From Pelargonium cotyledonis (Eukaryota > Streptophyta > Magnoliopsida > Geraniales > Geraniaceae), in the NCBI GenBank assembly GCA_036897625.1, contig JAYMTA010000580.1:1-26534 (forward strand): DNA of 26,534 bases, given 5' to 3'. The position numbers and the translations under genes were made by a program. The notes below the pieces were generated by a model that made no database searches, was not told where the DNA came from, and saw only the letters and a program-made list of their open reading frames with translations. Below are positions 11,405 to 21,922 of this stretch, in pieces. The first letter of the stretch is position 1. The number at the start of each line of letters is the position of its first letter.

Positions 11405-11818
11405 GGACAAAATCTCAATTACGTCCCTCAACTTTAATGTTTTGTCTCAATTTGGTTCTTAAATTTTTTTTAACCAAAAATAGTCTCTGAACTTTCATGT
11501 TTCGTCCCAATCTAGTCTCTGAACTTTGTTTTGACCCGAAATGGTCCTTGAACTTTCACATAATGACCCAATTTGGTTCCTAAACTTTTGATATAATTAA
11601 GCTCTAATGGCAAGGACCACTTTGAGTCAATATGTGAAAGTTCAGGGACCAAATTGGGTCATTATGTGAAAGTTTAGAGACCATTTCGGGTCAAAGCAAA
11701 GTTCATGGACCAAATTGGGACCAAACACGAAAGTTCAGAGACTATTTTTGGTTAAAAAAAATTCAGAGACCAAATTGAGACAAAATATTAAAGTTCGAGG
11801 ATTAAATTAAAACTTTTT
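11405..11818. mobile_element. Fold-back / MITE-like element made of ~30-bp units
   Basis: The left arm (about 11408-11590) and right arm (about 11628-11815) are reverse complements of each other with high identity, so a transcript or single strand would fold into a hairpin with stems of about 185 bp. Each arm is itself a run of five or six degenerate 29-32-bp units opening with TRGTCYCTGAACTTT and ending in a GACCCAAT-like word. The right arm has one extra unit near the centre. No coding capacity is present. The structure fits a non-autonomous DNA transposon; the superfamily is not proven and no clean target duplication was found. Confidence 0.75.
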
Positions 11819-12996
11819 TCTAGATTATATATAAACAATCTTATACTCCGCATATATTCATCTTAATTATGAATATAAGAAAGATTATCATGTTACATAT
11901 CTTATCTTTATTGGTAAACAATATTTAAATATAAATATTTTGAGCTCGAAATTTCCTTCTATAAATCCCGAAATCAAACTATAAATAATCAAACTACTTG
12001 GCGCAACTATTAGATAGGATTTTTTTTTAATGAACAATGTCAATAGCATAAATGATAGTATAAATTAATTAATTGAATTGAATGATAATAATTATACATG
12101 TCAACCCTAAACTAAAAAAAAAACTAATCAAGCTTGACTTATAAACAGCAACAACAAAAAATGGTCCCAAAGCTTTGCCTAAGGATTGACCTAGCTAGGT
12201 TCCTAGATTCCTCTAGAGTGGAGGAACAAAAAGCCAAGAGAAGAGAATTGCTCAAACTACATACAACAAACCAACATTGTGTTGGTGTTGGGAGTGTAAT
12301 GAAAGTGAAGGTTCAAATCTTTGAAGGGCCCCATGAAAATGGAACCTTGTTTTGGTTGTGGTGAGATTTGTAAGTTTTGGGGCCTTGAAAGCCTCTAATA
12401 AATTGTGAGGCCCTCTATTCTCTAAGTCTTTTTGGGCTTTGAAAGCCCAAATTGGCCCCCCAAGACAAGATAATATCTTTTTGTCACCTCATTGCTTGAC
12501 ATGATGTTGGTGTGGGTATATACTCCTACTCCTACTAGACAAAGTACATGGATATGGTGGTGACATTAGCCTCATCAATCACCTCACTAATGGGCCTTGT
12601 TTGGTTAACATAATTGAATGTTGAGGCAGTAAACCTCTCAAACAAGAGGTTAAGTTTGTTTCTCAAATTAACTACACCTCTTGCATGCAACAATCAAATT
12701 TCTTTGGATGTTTTTTTCAATTTACTATCAAAATTTCAATCCTAGAAAGTGGAGATGGCAATGCTTTTCATGACCATATTGGAGATAAATATTGCAGTAG
12801 TCAAAAAGGGCTCAAAACAAAGACAATGAGTGATGCTTCTTTTCTTTGTACTTAAGAGGAGGACCTATATAAAAAGCTGAATCTAATCATGAATCATTCC
12901 ATAAACTCCACTCATCATTCTCTTTTAATTTCAAATCACATTGTAGAGACTGTTCTTGTCCACATTTTCCCCAAAAGACTCTAAACTCCAAGCCTC
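11819..12996. other. Intergenic spacer including the probable ANT 3'UTR
   Basis: AT-rich, with no convincing coding sequence. The last 100-200 bases before 12997 are probably the 3'UTR of ANT, judged by position alone. Confidence 0.4.
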
Positions 12997-15518
12997 TCAT
13001 GCATCTGTCCAAGCTGCAAAAACTGGCATGGACAGAGGAGGCCTCAGCTGGGCTGTTGGGATCCAAGAACTCACAGCACCATTATCTGCACTAGATGAGA
13101 ACAGTTTTGAAGAAGCCGGCGCGGCCTGAGATGGCATAGCAAAGAGCATTGGCAGGCTCTTGACCCTCTCAGGACTGCCTTCTCTTGAGCAGCTTCCTAA
13201 GCTTGTCACAAGTGAAGAAGATGGATTCAAAACTCGAGTCCTCGAGGAATCTTCGGGTTCTTGATGAGTAGCTCCGTTGGTTATAGCATCAGTGACAGCA
13301 ACTTCCTTGTTTCGCTTTGCGAATTCACCAGCAAGAAGTGTGTTGCTTTCCATGATCCTCTTCACATTGTACCTTGCTACGTCAAAGTTTGTCACAGCAT
13401 TGACTCCTCGAAACTTGATTGCAGCTATGTCGTATGCTTCGGCTGCTTCCTCTTGCGTGCCTGAAATCGCCAAAACATTAGTACATAGATCTAAGTTTTG
13501 CTGATAAAACTCATGAAACAACTCTCTGAGCAACTTACTGAATGTCCCGAGATAGAGGTCTTTGTTTCCAGCAACTCTCCCAATTCGAGCCTGCCAGCGA
13601 CCATGTTGATGATGTCTGCTAAAAACCAAAACAGAAACAGACATTTCAGGGGAAAATTCTTTTGCTAATTTGTTTATTATTGTGTACAATAGTGTGACAA
13701 TAAGACCTTGTCACTCCTCTATAAATCGAAGCTCCCCTCGAGAATCCACTGCTTTTCCTGCAAATTTCAACACAATTTTATAGCTGAAAGATGATAAAGA
13801 TCCTCAATCCATGAACATATCGAAGCTCGGGTTTTGTTTTACCTTCTCAAGTGAGCTACGTATTCTTGTCGAGTCATGTTCTTCATATGCTCGAGTTCTT
13901 GCTGATAATTTTCCAGCTACAAAATTGACATAATAGTTGCAAGTAAGCTACAAAAGAACCAAACAAAAGTTGGGTTTTGAAAGAAATTGCAAGGGGCTTA
14001 AAAGTTATTACTGAGAAATTGATATGGGTTGAGGGCCCCCAATACTTGAGTGCAGCTTGATCATAAGCTCTTGCAGCTTTCTCTTCCTTATCGTAGCCTC
14101 CTAAAATCAAAATTTTGGAATCACTTGATGAACATTAACAAAACAACACACAAGATATGTTCAAAACTTGATCCATGTGTACAAGAAAGCAAAAACAAAA
14201 AAGGCTCACCAAGATACACTGAGAAGCGTAATTTGATCGAAATCGAATCCACCCAGCAAGCAAGATCATGTGAAAATAGGAACAAAAATAACACAAATTA
14301 GCATTCTAGCAAGATTTCTAAGCATGAAAGAGCCAAGTAAATTATGTATTATACAACACAGACCTTGCCTTCCCTTCCTGCTTTGGCCTTCTTTCTTGCA
14401 GCTATTGTCCCATAAATGAGCTTCATATCTTCCAGTCCATCTATGCCTGAGCAAGATGTTAAGTGAGTTACTTGAGTTGAGAGATTAGAGAGATTCAATA
14501 AAGCAAGAAGTGAAAGGAACCAACCTTGTGACACCTCTATAATGAGAAGTCCTCTGTCCAAATGTGTCTATGGACTTTCTGTGAGCAATCTGCTTCTGAT
14601 CCACCTTCTCAGCTCCTCTTTTCTTGGAGATTTCCATGGCCAAACAGTCACTCCCAGGATGTTGGATTTGCTGGGAGCCTGTGACACAACTGGACTGAGA
14701 GCCAGGGCTCATGGACAAGCTCAAGGACTGTAAATCACCATATGTCACTGCACTCATGGACCCAGATTCACCCCCATTCTCACCCATGCAACCCACAATT
14801 TTCTGCTCCAATGCATGGTTTGCTGGGAAGTTTCTTGCAACCCAGTTCTTCATGCTACAAAACCCATCATCTGCAGTGGTTGGGAGCTGGAGATTGGAGT
14901 CTAAAAGCTGGGTCTCATGGCTTCTGAAAGGAGAGTAATTGCTATAATGGTACTGTTGAGGCTGTTCAGGTTGCTGAGGCCTTGTGCTGTTCTGGTGGAG
15001 ATGGTTGAGGCAATTTTGGTTGTAACTAGACATGCTGTCCAAGCTGAGAGCCATGGCTTCTCTGTCATTGTTCTCATAGTGATGATGGTGGTGGGTCCCC
15101 ATGGATGCACCACCAAAGAAGTCCTCCAATTTTGGAGTTGAAGCTGTTACTCCCATTGTAGTAGCTGTTTTGGTGCATGTAAAGATTCAAAAAACAGAGC
15201 TTTCAAAACAAAACAAAGCACAAATTTTTAAAAACACTGACCTTGTTGTGGTTGCTGAGACCTGGTGAGAGCTTCCATTATGCAGAGAGACCCATCAGAC
15301 TTGAGTGGCATCATGGAAAGAGCTGAATATGAGGAGACACCACCATTTTCTCCTTCAACTCCATAGAAAATGCCATAGTTGCTGAGGTGAGGTGGTGGAG
15401 AGTCATGAAAATCAGAACCAGCAACAACAGCAACACCAGAAGAAGATTGAGGGGAGAGAGAGAAACCCAACCAGTTACTGCCACCATTGTTGTCATCATC
15501 ATTGTTCATGGACTTCAT
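12997..15518 (-). CDS. ANT: AINTEGUMENTA, double-AP2-domain transcription factor (nine coding exons)
   Basis: ANT is a nuclear AP2/ERF-family factor that keeps organ primordia growing and is needed for ovule integument and floral organ development. Exons: 15518-15242, 15164-14525, 14446-14364, 14218-14210, 14100-14012, 13916-13843, 13757-13707, 13615-13539, 13460-12997. All introns are GT-AG, and lengths sum to 588 codons (587 aa; Arabidopsis ANT has 555). ANT-specific blocks: [11 protein letters not shown] start, [65 protein letters not shown], and the C-terminal end [12 protein letters not shown]2 repeat 1 is about residues 300-366, the linker 367-401, and repeat 2 about 402-460. The ATG at 15518 matches the family start; no in-frame ATG precedes it. 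One oddity is AYDQAAL in repeat 1, where the family has AYDLAAL. ANT rather than another AIL/PLETHORA gene is well supported by the N- and C-terminal motifs. Confidence 0.95.
14210..14218 (-). other. ANT: 9-nt micro-exon of ANT
   Basis: TGTATCTTG lies between an acceptor (TTCTCAG) and a donor (GTGAGC). It joins GRQ+G to GA+GGC and so restores [11 protein letters not shown] in AP2 repeat 1. Phases match on both sides. A 9-nt exon at this place is a known feature of the AP2/ANT group. Confidence 0.92.
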
Positions 15519-15545
15519 GATCTTGTGAAGCAATGAGGACTCAGA

Positions 15546-15565
15546 AGGAGGAGGAGGAGGAGGAG
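15546..15565. repeat. (AGG)n / (CCT)n run in the ANT 5' leader
   Basis: About six AGG triplets, reading as CCT in the sense of the gene, 28 bases upstream of the ANT start codon. Pyrimidine-rich tracts of this kind are common in plant 5'UTRs. Confidence 0.8.
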
Positions 15566-17544
15566 AGATTTTTTTCTTTGGTGCAACACAAATCAATCAT
15601 TGGCTAACAGAGAAACACAATCATTTCCTTCCAAAGACCCCAAAAAATCTCCAACTCCATATTTGAAACAAAGTGTAGTGTTTTTGTTCTACAAAAATCC
15701 AAAGCACCCATCTATTATGCAATGCATCTAAATCTAATACTACAATCCAATTCCTGCAACTGAATCATGCTGTTTCTCTGTCTCTCTCTGAAAAGATTTC
15801 TAAAGAGAACAAAGCAAGTTCCTTTAAACTAAACAAAAAGAATGATCTCCACATCAATCCAGCAAGCAAGCAATACATATTGCTGGGCATCTTTTCTGCA
15901 TTCCCTCCATTGGGATCTGTGTTTGAGAAAGAGACCTCTTCTTTTTTTTTTTTTGATGAATAAAGAGACCTCTTCTTTTGCTTTAAGACCCTACACTATT
16001 CTCCTTCTTGCCTTTGTCCTTTGCCTTTCTTTTTCTTTTTCTTTAAAGACCCATCAAAATTCAAGAAAATGAGATCAAGGAAATATCCAAAAGATCAAAG
16101 CTTGCCCCAAAACACAAACACAAACACCACCTATATTCTCTATAGAATCCATGGAAAACCCTGCAGTTATAGCAATGTGTCTCTCTCTTTTGTGTTAAGC
16201 CAATATTTAATGTTTTCATGTACTGAATTTTGCTTTAAATTTTTGGGATCTCCATTAGATTTGCCAAGACCTCACAGTGCAAACAGAACTGGCTTCACAG
16301 TGTACCATGCAGGAACCTACTGGTTTTGTAACACAAGGTCAAGGTAGGTATCTATCTCTCCATGTCTATGATCTATCTATCAATCTACATGCCTACCTCT
16401 TCTGTGCTAAGAGAGCTAAACGACACCGTTTTAAAGGTTTCTTGGACAGTGGCAAGCAAGATCTAGTGCTGCCAAGTCATGGACAAAATTGCCAAACTCT
16501 CTGACCTCTTATTGGGTTTCCTGGCCCTGCCTCTGCTTGCTTCCAAGTCTTGATAAATTAACCATAATGGTGTCAATGTTAGAAAAAATAGAAAAGAGAG
16601 AAACTAGTTTGGTTTCAAGACTGTTTCAAGTTCGGTTTGGACATGGACATCTAGAGTTGACAATTTGTATTGTAACCGGAAACATCATACTCTCATGCAA
16701 CACACAATCACTATTTAGCACGACACAAACACAGACATGCATGCACGAATTGCCAGCCTGACGAGAACATAAAGCCCTAACCATCAAACTCAAAACCATG
16801 TTCTTGGTTACATTATAGTTATGTTAGATAAAGGAATGGAATAAATTGATTTGTGGAAAGAAACTGTGTGAAATCTTTTGTGTTTGCTTTAGTATAGTCA
16901 ACACCAGCTGCCAGACTACAGCAACAAAAAAATAATAATGAAGTGAAAATGTGGGTCTCTCTTTATGTTGATGAACATTGTAGATATTAATGGTGTCTTC
17001 ACAATTCCATTTGTATTAATGTATTATTCAATTCTTACCGACAAAAATAGTTTTGGAAAACAGTTTTTTCAGAGATGTAACAGCTCACAACTAGATAAAA
17101 CTGTTGATTATAAATTCATTGCCTAAAAGTTGGTATACGTTCCTTGAATGATGACTCATAGTTTGTTTGGTAACACTATCCTAGAGAGCCGGAAGATTTG
17201 TTCTAAAAAAATATCAGTTATATTTGGTAAACTAACAACAATTAACTCGTTTTGGCCAAATGATCGTTCATCAACATTATCAACGGATTTTAACCGTACG
17301 TGCAGTTTCTGAATGAAATGTTACATATTTTCTTGGTAAGAAAAATGTCATGATGAATTGCATGCAAATTTGCATGAATGTGAGTTCATGGAGACAGATT
17401 TTCTTGGAGGAATGATTTGGATTGAAAAATCTAAAAAGAAGTGGGAGTGAAAGATGCAAGGACATTGAAGAATAATAATGTGACCTCTTTTGATTGAAGT
17501 AATGATGCACAAATCCACCCAACACACCAAGCACTACACCACCA

Positions 17545-17566
17545 ATATATATATATATATATATAT
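17545..17566. repeat. Microsatellite (AT)11
   Basis: Eleven uninterrupted AT dinucleotides. Confidence 0.95.
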
Positions 17567-18431
17567 CACAAAAATTGCTTAAAATATTGCATGGTGTTGA
17601 TAAAAGAGACACATTTGGTGTCTCAACAATTTTGCTTCTCTCTCATTTTCATCACCCCAAGCTTTTGGTGGGAATGGGCTTTGGTAGTGCCTCTTTTCTT
17701 TTTTCTGCAACCTTGTGCTTTTGTCACCAACCCTTTTATTAGCAAATGTGGTTAGCTCTAAATCTTTGCCATTCATGGACCATTATGACCTCATGCATTG
17801 CAACATCCAACATTTTTGGCTATACACTCTACAATAAATTTGTTGTCTAAAAATGGCTTAAAACTCTACTGTAAATTTGCTGCCAAAACTTTCTTTTAGT
17901 CACTAGCTTATCAAACAATTCATTAATCATGGAGTGTAAATATTGTGCAGGTTTGAGAAATTAATGTTGGTCAAGGAAAGAACCTTAAGGCCTCAACAAC
18001 AACAAGCACTAATAAAGTACCAACTAAAACCCATTACAAGATTCTTATTGTCTATGATACACTACAAAAATGAGCTTTTTTGGAACATTTTATTGAACCA
18101 ACCATACCCAACCAAACAAAAAAACATGTGGCTATTCAAATTTTGGATTGGGTTAAGATCGGATTTGTTCAAATTTGATTAGACTGAACCAAGTTTCGAA
18201 CTTTAGTGTAAAATGTGCGGATTTGTGTAAATTTACTCGCCTAATTGTTTAGGTTGAATCTAACTCCAAAGGGGAGACCAAAAAAGCATAGCAAACAAGC
18301 CAAGTCATGCATGTGACTAAACACAATTTGCTTTTATAGCTCAAAACTCAAAACTTACCATCCAACACCTCAGAATCATGATTCATGACCAACCCAATTC
18401 ACATTTCACAGCACATATTCAAGTTCATCTC

Positions 18432-18453
18432 AAGAAAAGAAAAGAAAAGAAAA
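18432..18453. repeat. Simple repeat (AAAAG)n
   Basis: About four AAAAG pentamers in the intergenic spacer. Confidence 0.85.
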
Positions 18454-18853
18454 TGATTTTCCTAGAAAGGGAAAGGAAAATGAGATGTCATGAAGAAAGA
18501 GAGGGCAATGAATGCACAAGGAGTTGTTGGGTATTTCACAAATGCAACACAAGATCCAAACAAAATCTAAGCAAGATTGCAGGAATGGGTGTCCTCAGCA
18601 GGACAAAAAGAGAAGAAAGTGCAGATTTATGGATAGCAACCCAAGTCCTCCATGAGAGTGACAAGTGAATAGAGCAGTGCTTGTGTGCACATTGTGAATG
18701 TGTCTTAAAGCTTCTTCAATCTCTTTCCCTTTTTGTGAAGAGAGTACCTTCTAATTCATTAACCAATACCCACTTCCTCTTCAACTCCCTCCTAACCCTC
18801 ATTACTCTCTTTTCACTCTCCTCCTTGCAATGTCATGGTCCCAAGACCATTTT

Positions 18854-18885
18854 CAAAAACAAAAACAAAAACAAAAACCAAAACC
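18854..18885. repeat. Simple repeat (CAAAAA)n
   Basis: Four CAAAAA hexamers followed by related CCAAAA words. Confidence 0.85.
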
Positions 18886-19544
18886 CTAGTCATGTCTCAT
18901 TCAACCAAATAAGATTCTCCAAAGCCAATCAATTTGGTTTCCTACCATTGTTTGTTTCTAACCAAAAGAGCCAATGGGTGATATCAGATTCTCCCAATAG
19001 CTTCTTCTTTTTCTCCCACAGCCAAAACAGACCAATCACCAAAAATGCCTACATTTCTAGGGTCCTATGCTTGTCTGAAACAGTGTGCAAACAAAGGAAT
19101 ATGGGGGTTTCAAAGAGAAATATTGAGACAGCACAAAAAGGTGACAATTTAACATGAATTGAAAATGAAAAACATTCAGAATTAAGCTCAACCACAATGT
19201 CAATGTGCATCGGCGTAGAGACACGTGTTAACTTAAATATACAAGTTCATGAATCATAACAAATCGCATTCTGCATTTTGATAGGAAGCGTATCCGTTCT
19301 TGTTATAGTACCTTCACACTTGTTATTACAGCAACACTGCACGTTCAACAGTTGAAACGACCTTCGTTTTTGTTACTTGGCCAGAGCTCAGAAATCACAG
19401 AATATTGAAACAAATTTGCCACCTTGCATTTTCGGAAGAAGATAAAACTATTAGTATCGAAGAACATGACCAAAACGTTGAACATTGTACCAAACACGGT
19501 AAATTAGACTGACCTTCCTTGTGCATCCAATTCTGAAAGTTGGT

Positions 19545-21102
19545 TTATGCATTCAATGGTCGGATCCTAGACAGATTTCGCATAGTCGAGCCAATCATCA
19601 TTTTGAGATTGGCAGATGCATAATCCGAATTAGGATTGTCATCAGTATTGTCATCCTGATCATCAGCATTAGAAGTGGAACCAGACTCCTCCGAAGCATT
19701 CTCGTCAGTTCCAATTCGATTCTCCTCACTAGAATCCCCACAAATCATCTCTATATCTTGATTCACATCCGCTGCTGTAGCCGTTTCATCAGTAGATGTG
19801 ACAGAACCGGGATTTGCAATGCCATCATCGCCATTCTCAACAGAAGGCTCCGAAATTGAAAGAACATTAAAGTGAGGTAAGTTGCAGACAGTTTCGCCAT
19901 TACACAGATTGTGCACAATGGCACCGAATCTAGTATTCAAAGAGGTCGAATCAGACCATTCTCCGCCAGTAGAGAACATAGAAGAGGCTTGACTCGGTGT
20001 AACTAGGCCATTCCAATAACCAGGAGCCGGTGCCACATAACCATAAGGATAAAACGGAAGTTGAAGAGGATAATACATGCAAGGACCGAAGCTTCCCCAA
20101 GGATCATAGAAACCTCCATAACACGGCAATCCTGTATTAAAACTTTCATACGAGCTCACAGCAACGCAACGAGCCATCCTCTCCTTAGGCTCCGCCCTCT
20201 TAACCTCCACAATCTTGTTTTTCAATTCGTGATACTTGTGCTTCAGCACATTGCGTGCAGCTTCCTCAGAATCGAAAGTAACGAATCCAAACCCTCTCGG
20301 CTTCCCTTCCCCATCATGTATCACGATTACGTCCTCAACCGAACCAAAAGTCTCAAAGTAGGCTCTGAATTCAGTCATGGTCAGGCCATTGGGCAAACCT
20401 CCCACAAAGATTTTCTTAACCTTAGACTGATTAGCCATAACCCCATTGATCTCTTGCTGAAGGTCGCTACCATGTTCTTGATCACTCTGATCCATCAGCC
20501 CTCTCGGCCTAGCCGGTTTCACATCAACCTATTGAATCAAAACCCAGATAATTGAAAACAGAATCTGAACACACATATAGTTTCATTGGAAAATTCAAAA
20601 AAGAATCAAAATTCAAAGCCCAGATGACAAAACCAAAACTTTTCATCAAATACGTAATTGCAAAAAGAAACCCAAACTAAAACCCTACTGAACCACAATT
20701 TGGCACTAATACCATAAACCCTAATCGATGATCAACAAACAGCACCAAAATCAAAACCAAACCCACATACAATTTCATCAACAGTTGCAAAAAAGAATCA
20801 ATATCCATGTAACAAAATCCAAATTCATCAACAACTACATGAAAAAAAAGACGCGATTTTCAATGAAAAGAACAGACCTTTCTTCCAAGAATGGTATGGT
20901 GTTGCTGTGCCAGAGCTTGTTCAGCCATTGATGAATCAGTGAAGGTCACAAAGCCAAAACCTTTGGAGAAACCTGTGTCTCTGTCATTGATGATCAAACA
21001 CTCCTCCAAATCACCAAACTTGATGAAATAATCATTCAATGTTGACTCTGTGGTGTCTCTGGACACACCACCAACGAACAATTTTCTACCCATAGTCTCC
21101 AT
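19545..21102 (-). CDS. Two-RRM hnRNP (Musashi-like) RNA-binding protein, intact copy
   Basis: Plant hnRNP of the Musashi/DAZ-associated type, with two tandem RNA recognition motifs that bind single-stranded RNA in mRNA processing or stability; the exact targets are unknown. Exon 1 is 21102-20878 and exon 2 is 20528-19545, joined in phase 0 across a 349-bp GT-AG intron. The protein is 402 aa. RRM1 is about residues 7-75 (RNP2 KLFVGG, RNP1 KGFGFVTF). RRM2 is about 113-190 (RNP2 KIFVGGLP, RNP1 RGFGFVTF at 153-160), closing with the VEVKRAEPKER tail usual for the group. A Tyr/Pro-rich stretch follows, then a long acidic Ser/Asn/Asp-rich tail. The family often has a Gly-rich tail, which is absent here. 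The ATG at 21102 is used; the ATG at 21093 (MGRKLFVGG) is an equal alternative. A damaged tandem copy lies directly upstream. Confidence 0.88.
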
Positions 21103-21235
21103 ATAGTCAAAAACACAGCAAAAATAAAACTCCAAAAGTTTTGGAAACTTTTTTTGCTTATGGAAAATACAGAACTCACAGGTCACAAAACAATCAAAAT
21201 TACATGTGTTTCCTGATTTTATAACAAAAATATTT

Positions 21236-21258
21236 GGAATTGGAATTGGAATTGGAAT
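21236..21258. repeat. Simple repeat (GGAATT)n
   Basis: Nearly four GGAATT hexamers in the 5' flank of the intact hnRNP gene. Confidence 0.85.
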
Positions 21259-21922
21259 AGAAATTCTAATTCGAATAGGTATATTGTTGCTCCACTTAAA
21301 TAGTATGGTTTAATCTGAATTACCCTCTAAATCAAATATTCAAATCAGGAAATTTTGGAAGATTTTTTTCGTATTTTGTGAACAGAAAAAGGTCTTAGTT
21401 AGGATTTAGTGAGCTGTTATAGGTTGTTTAAAACAAATAACAGTATTATTGGTATAAAAAAAATCGACAATTTAAATTCAGAGTACATATTCATCCAAAT
21501 AAAATAAAATAAAAATCAGAGTACAGATAATGATATAATATTATTTTGAATGTGGTCCATTATCATACTAGTATTCAGAACGTATACTAACTAGTATGAA
21601 ATTTTGTTCATAAATAAAAATGAATTTTCACATTTCTATAGTAACTTTTTGTTCATGAAAATGATTCTAGTATTATATTTGTTAAAACGTTAATTTTTAC
21701 ATTGCAATCGCACACCAAGACATTGAGAATAACTAGAAGAAAAATGATTCAATAATGTTAAACAATGCAACAAAATGTGGACAATAGAATAGAATAATTT
21801 GTGTACAATAAAATTTATTCTGTCCCCATATTTCAGACAATATAACAGTACACAAAAAAAAAAATCATGTTGATGAAGATCAGAAGATTAACTTCATGAG
21901 ACTTTTTCAGATTTCTCGATCA

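Larger units (their letters stand above)
15600..19250. promoter_or_regulatory. Long non-coding spacer, 5' flank of ANT
   Basis: About 3.6 kb with no gene I can support. The ANT-proximal part (15600-16500) is rich in CT tracts and should hold its promoter. TGTCTC words, the core of auxin response elements, occur at 15779-15784 and 16178-16183, but both lie within CT-rich runs and could be chance. A short inverted word AAACG-ACACC-GTTT lies at 16418-16431. The part from 17000 on is AT-rich with simple repeats. The region up to 19544 also holds the 3' flank of the first hnRNP gene. Confidence 0.4.

Noticed and set aside
18681..19157. 158-aa plus-strand open frame
   Set aside because: It has no ATG at the start (the first codon is TTG), contains simple-repeat translation (KNKNKNKNQN), and shows no recognisable domain.
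21564..21598. 9-bp inverted pair CATACTAGT / ACTAGTATG
   Set aside because: A short stem in AT-rich DNA between genes, plausible by chance; no terminator or small-RNA context.
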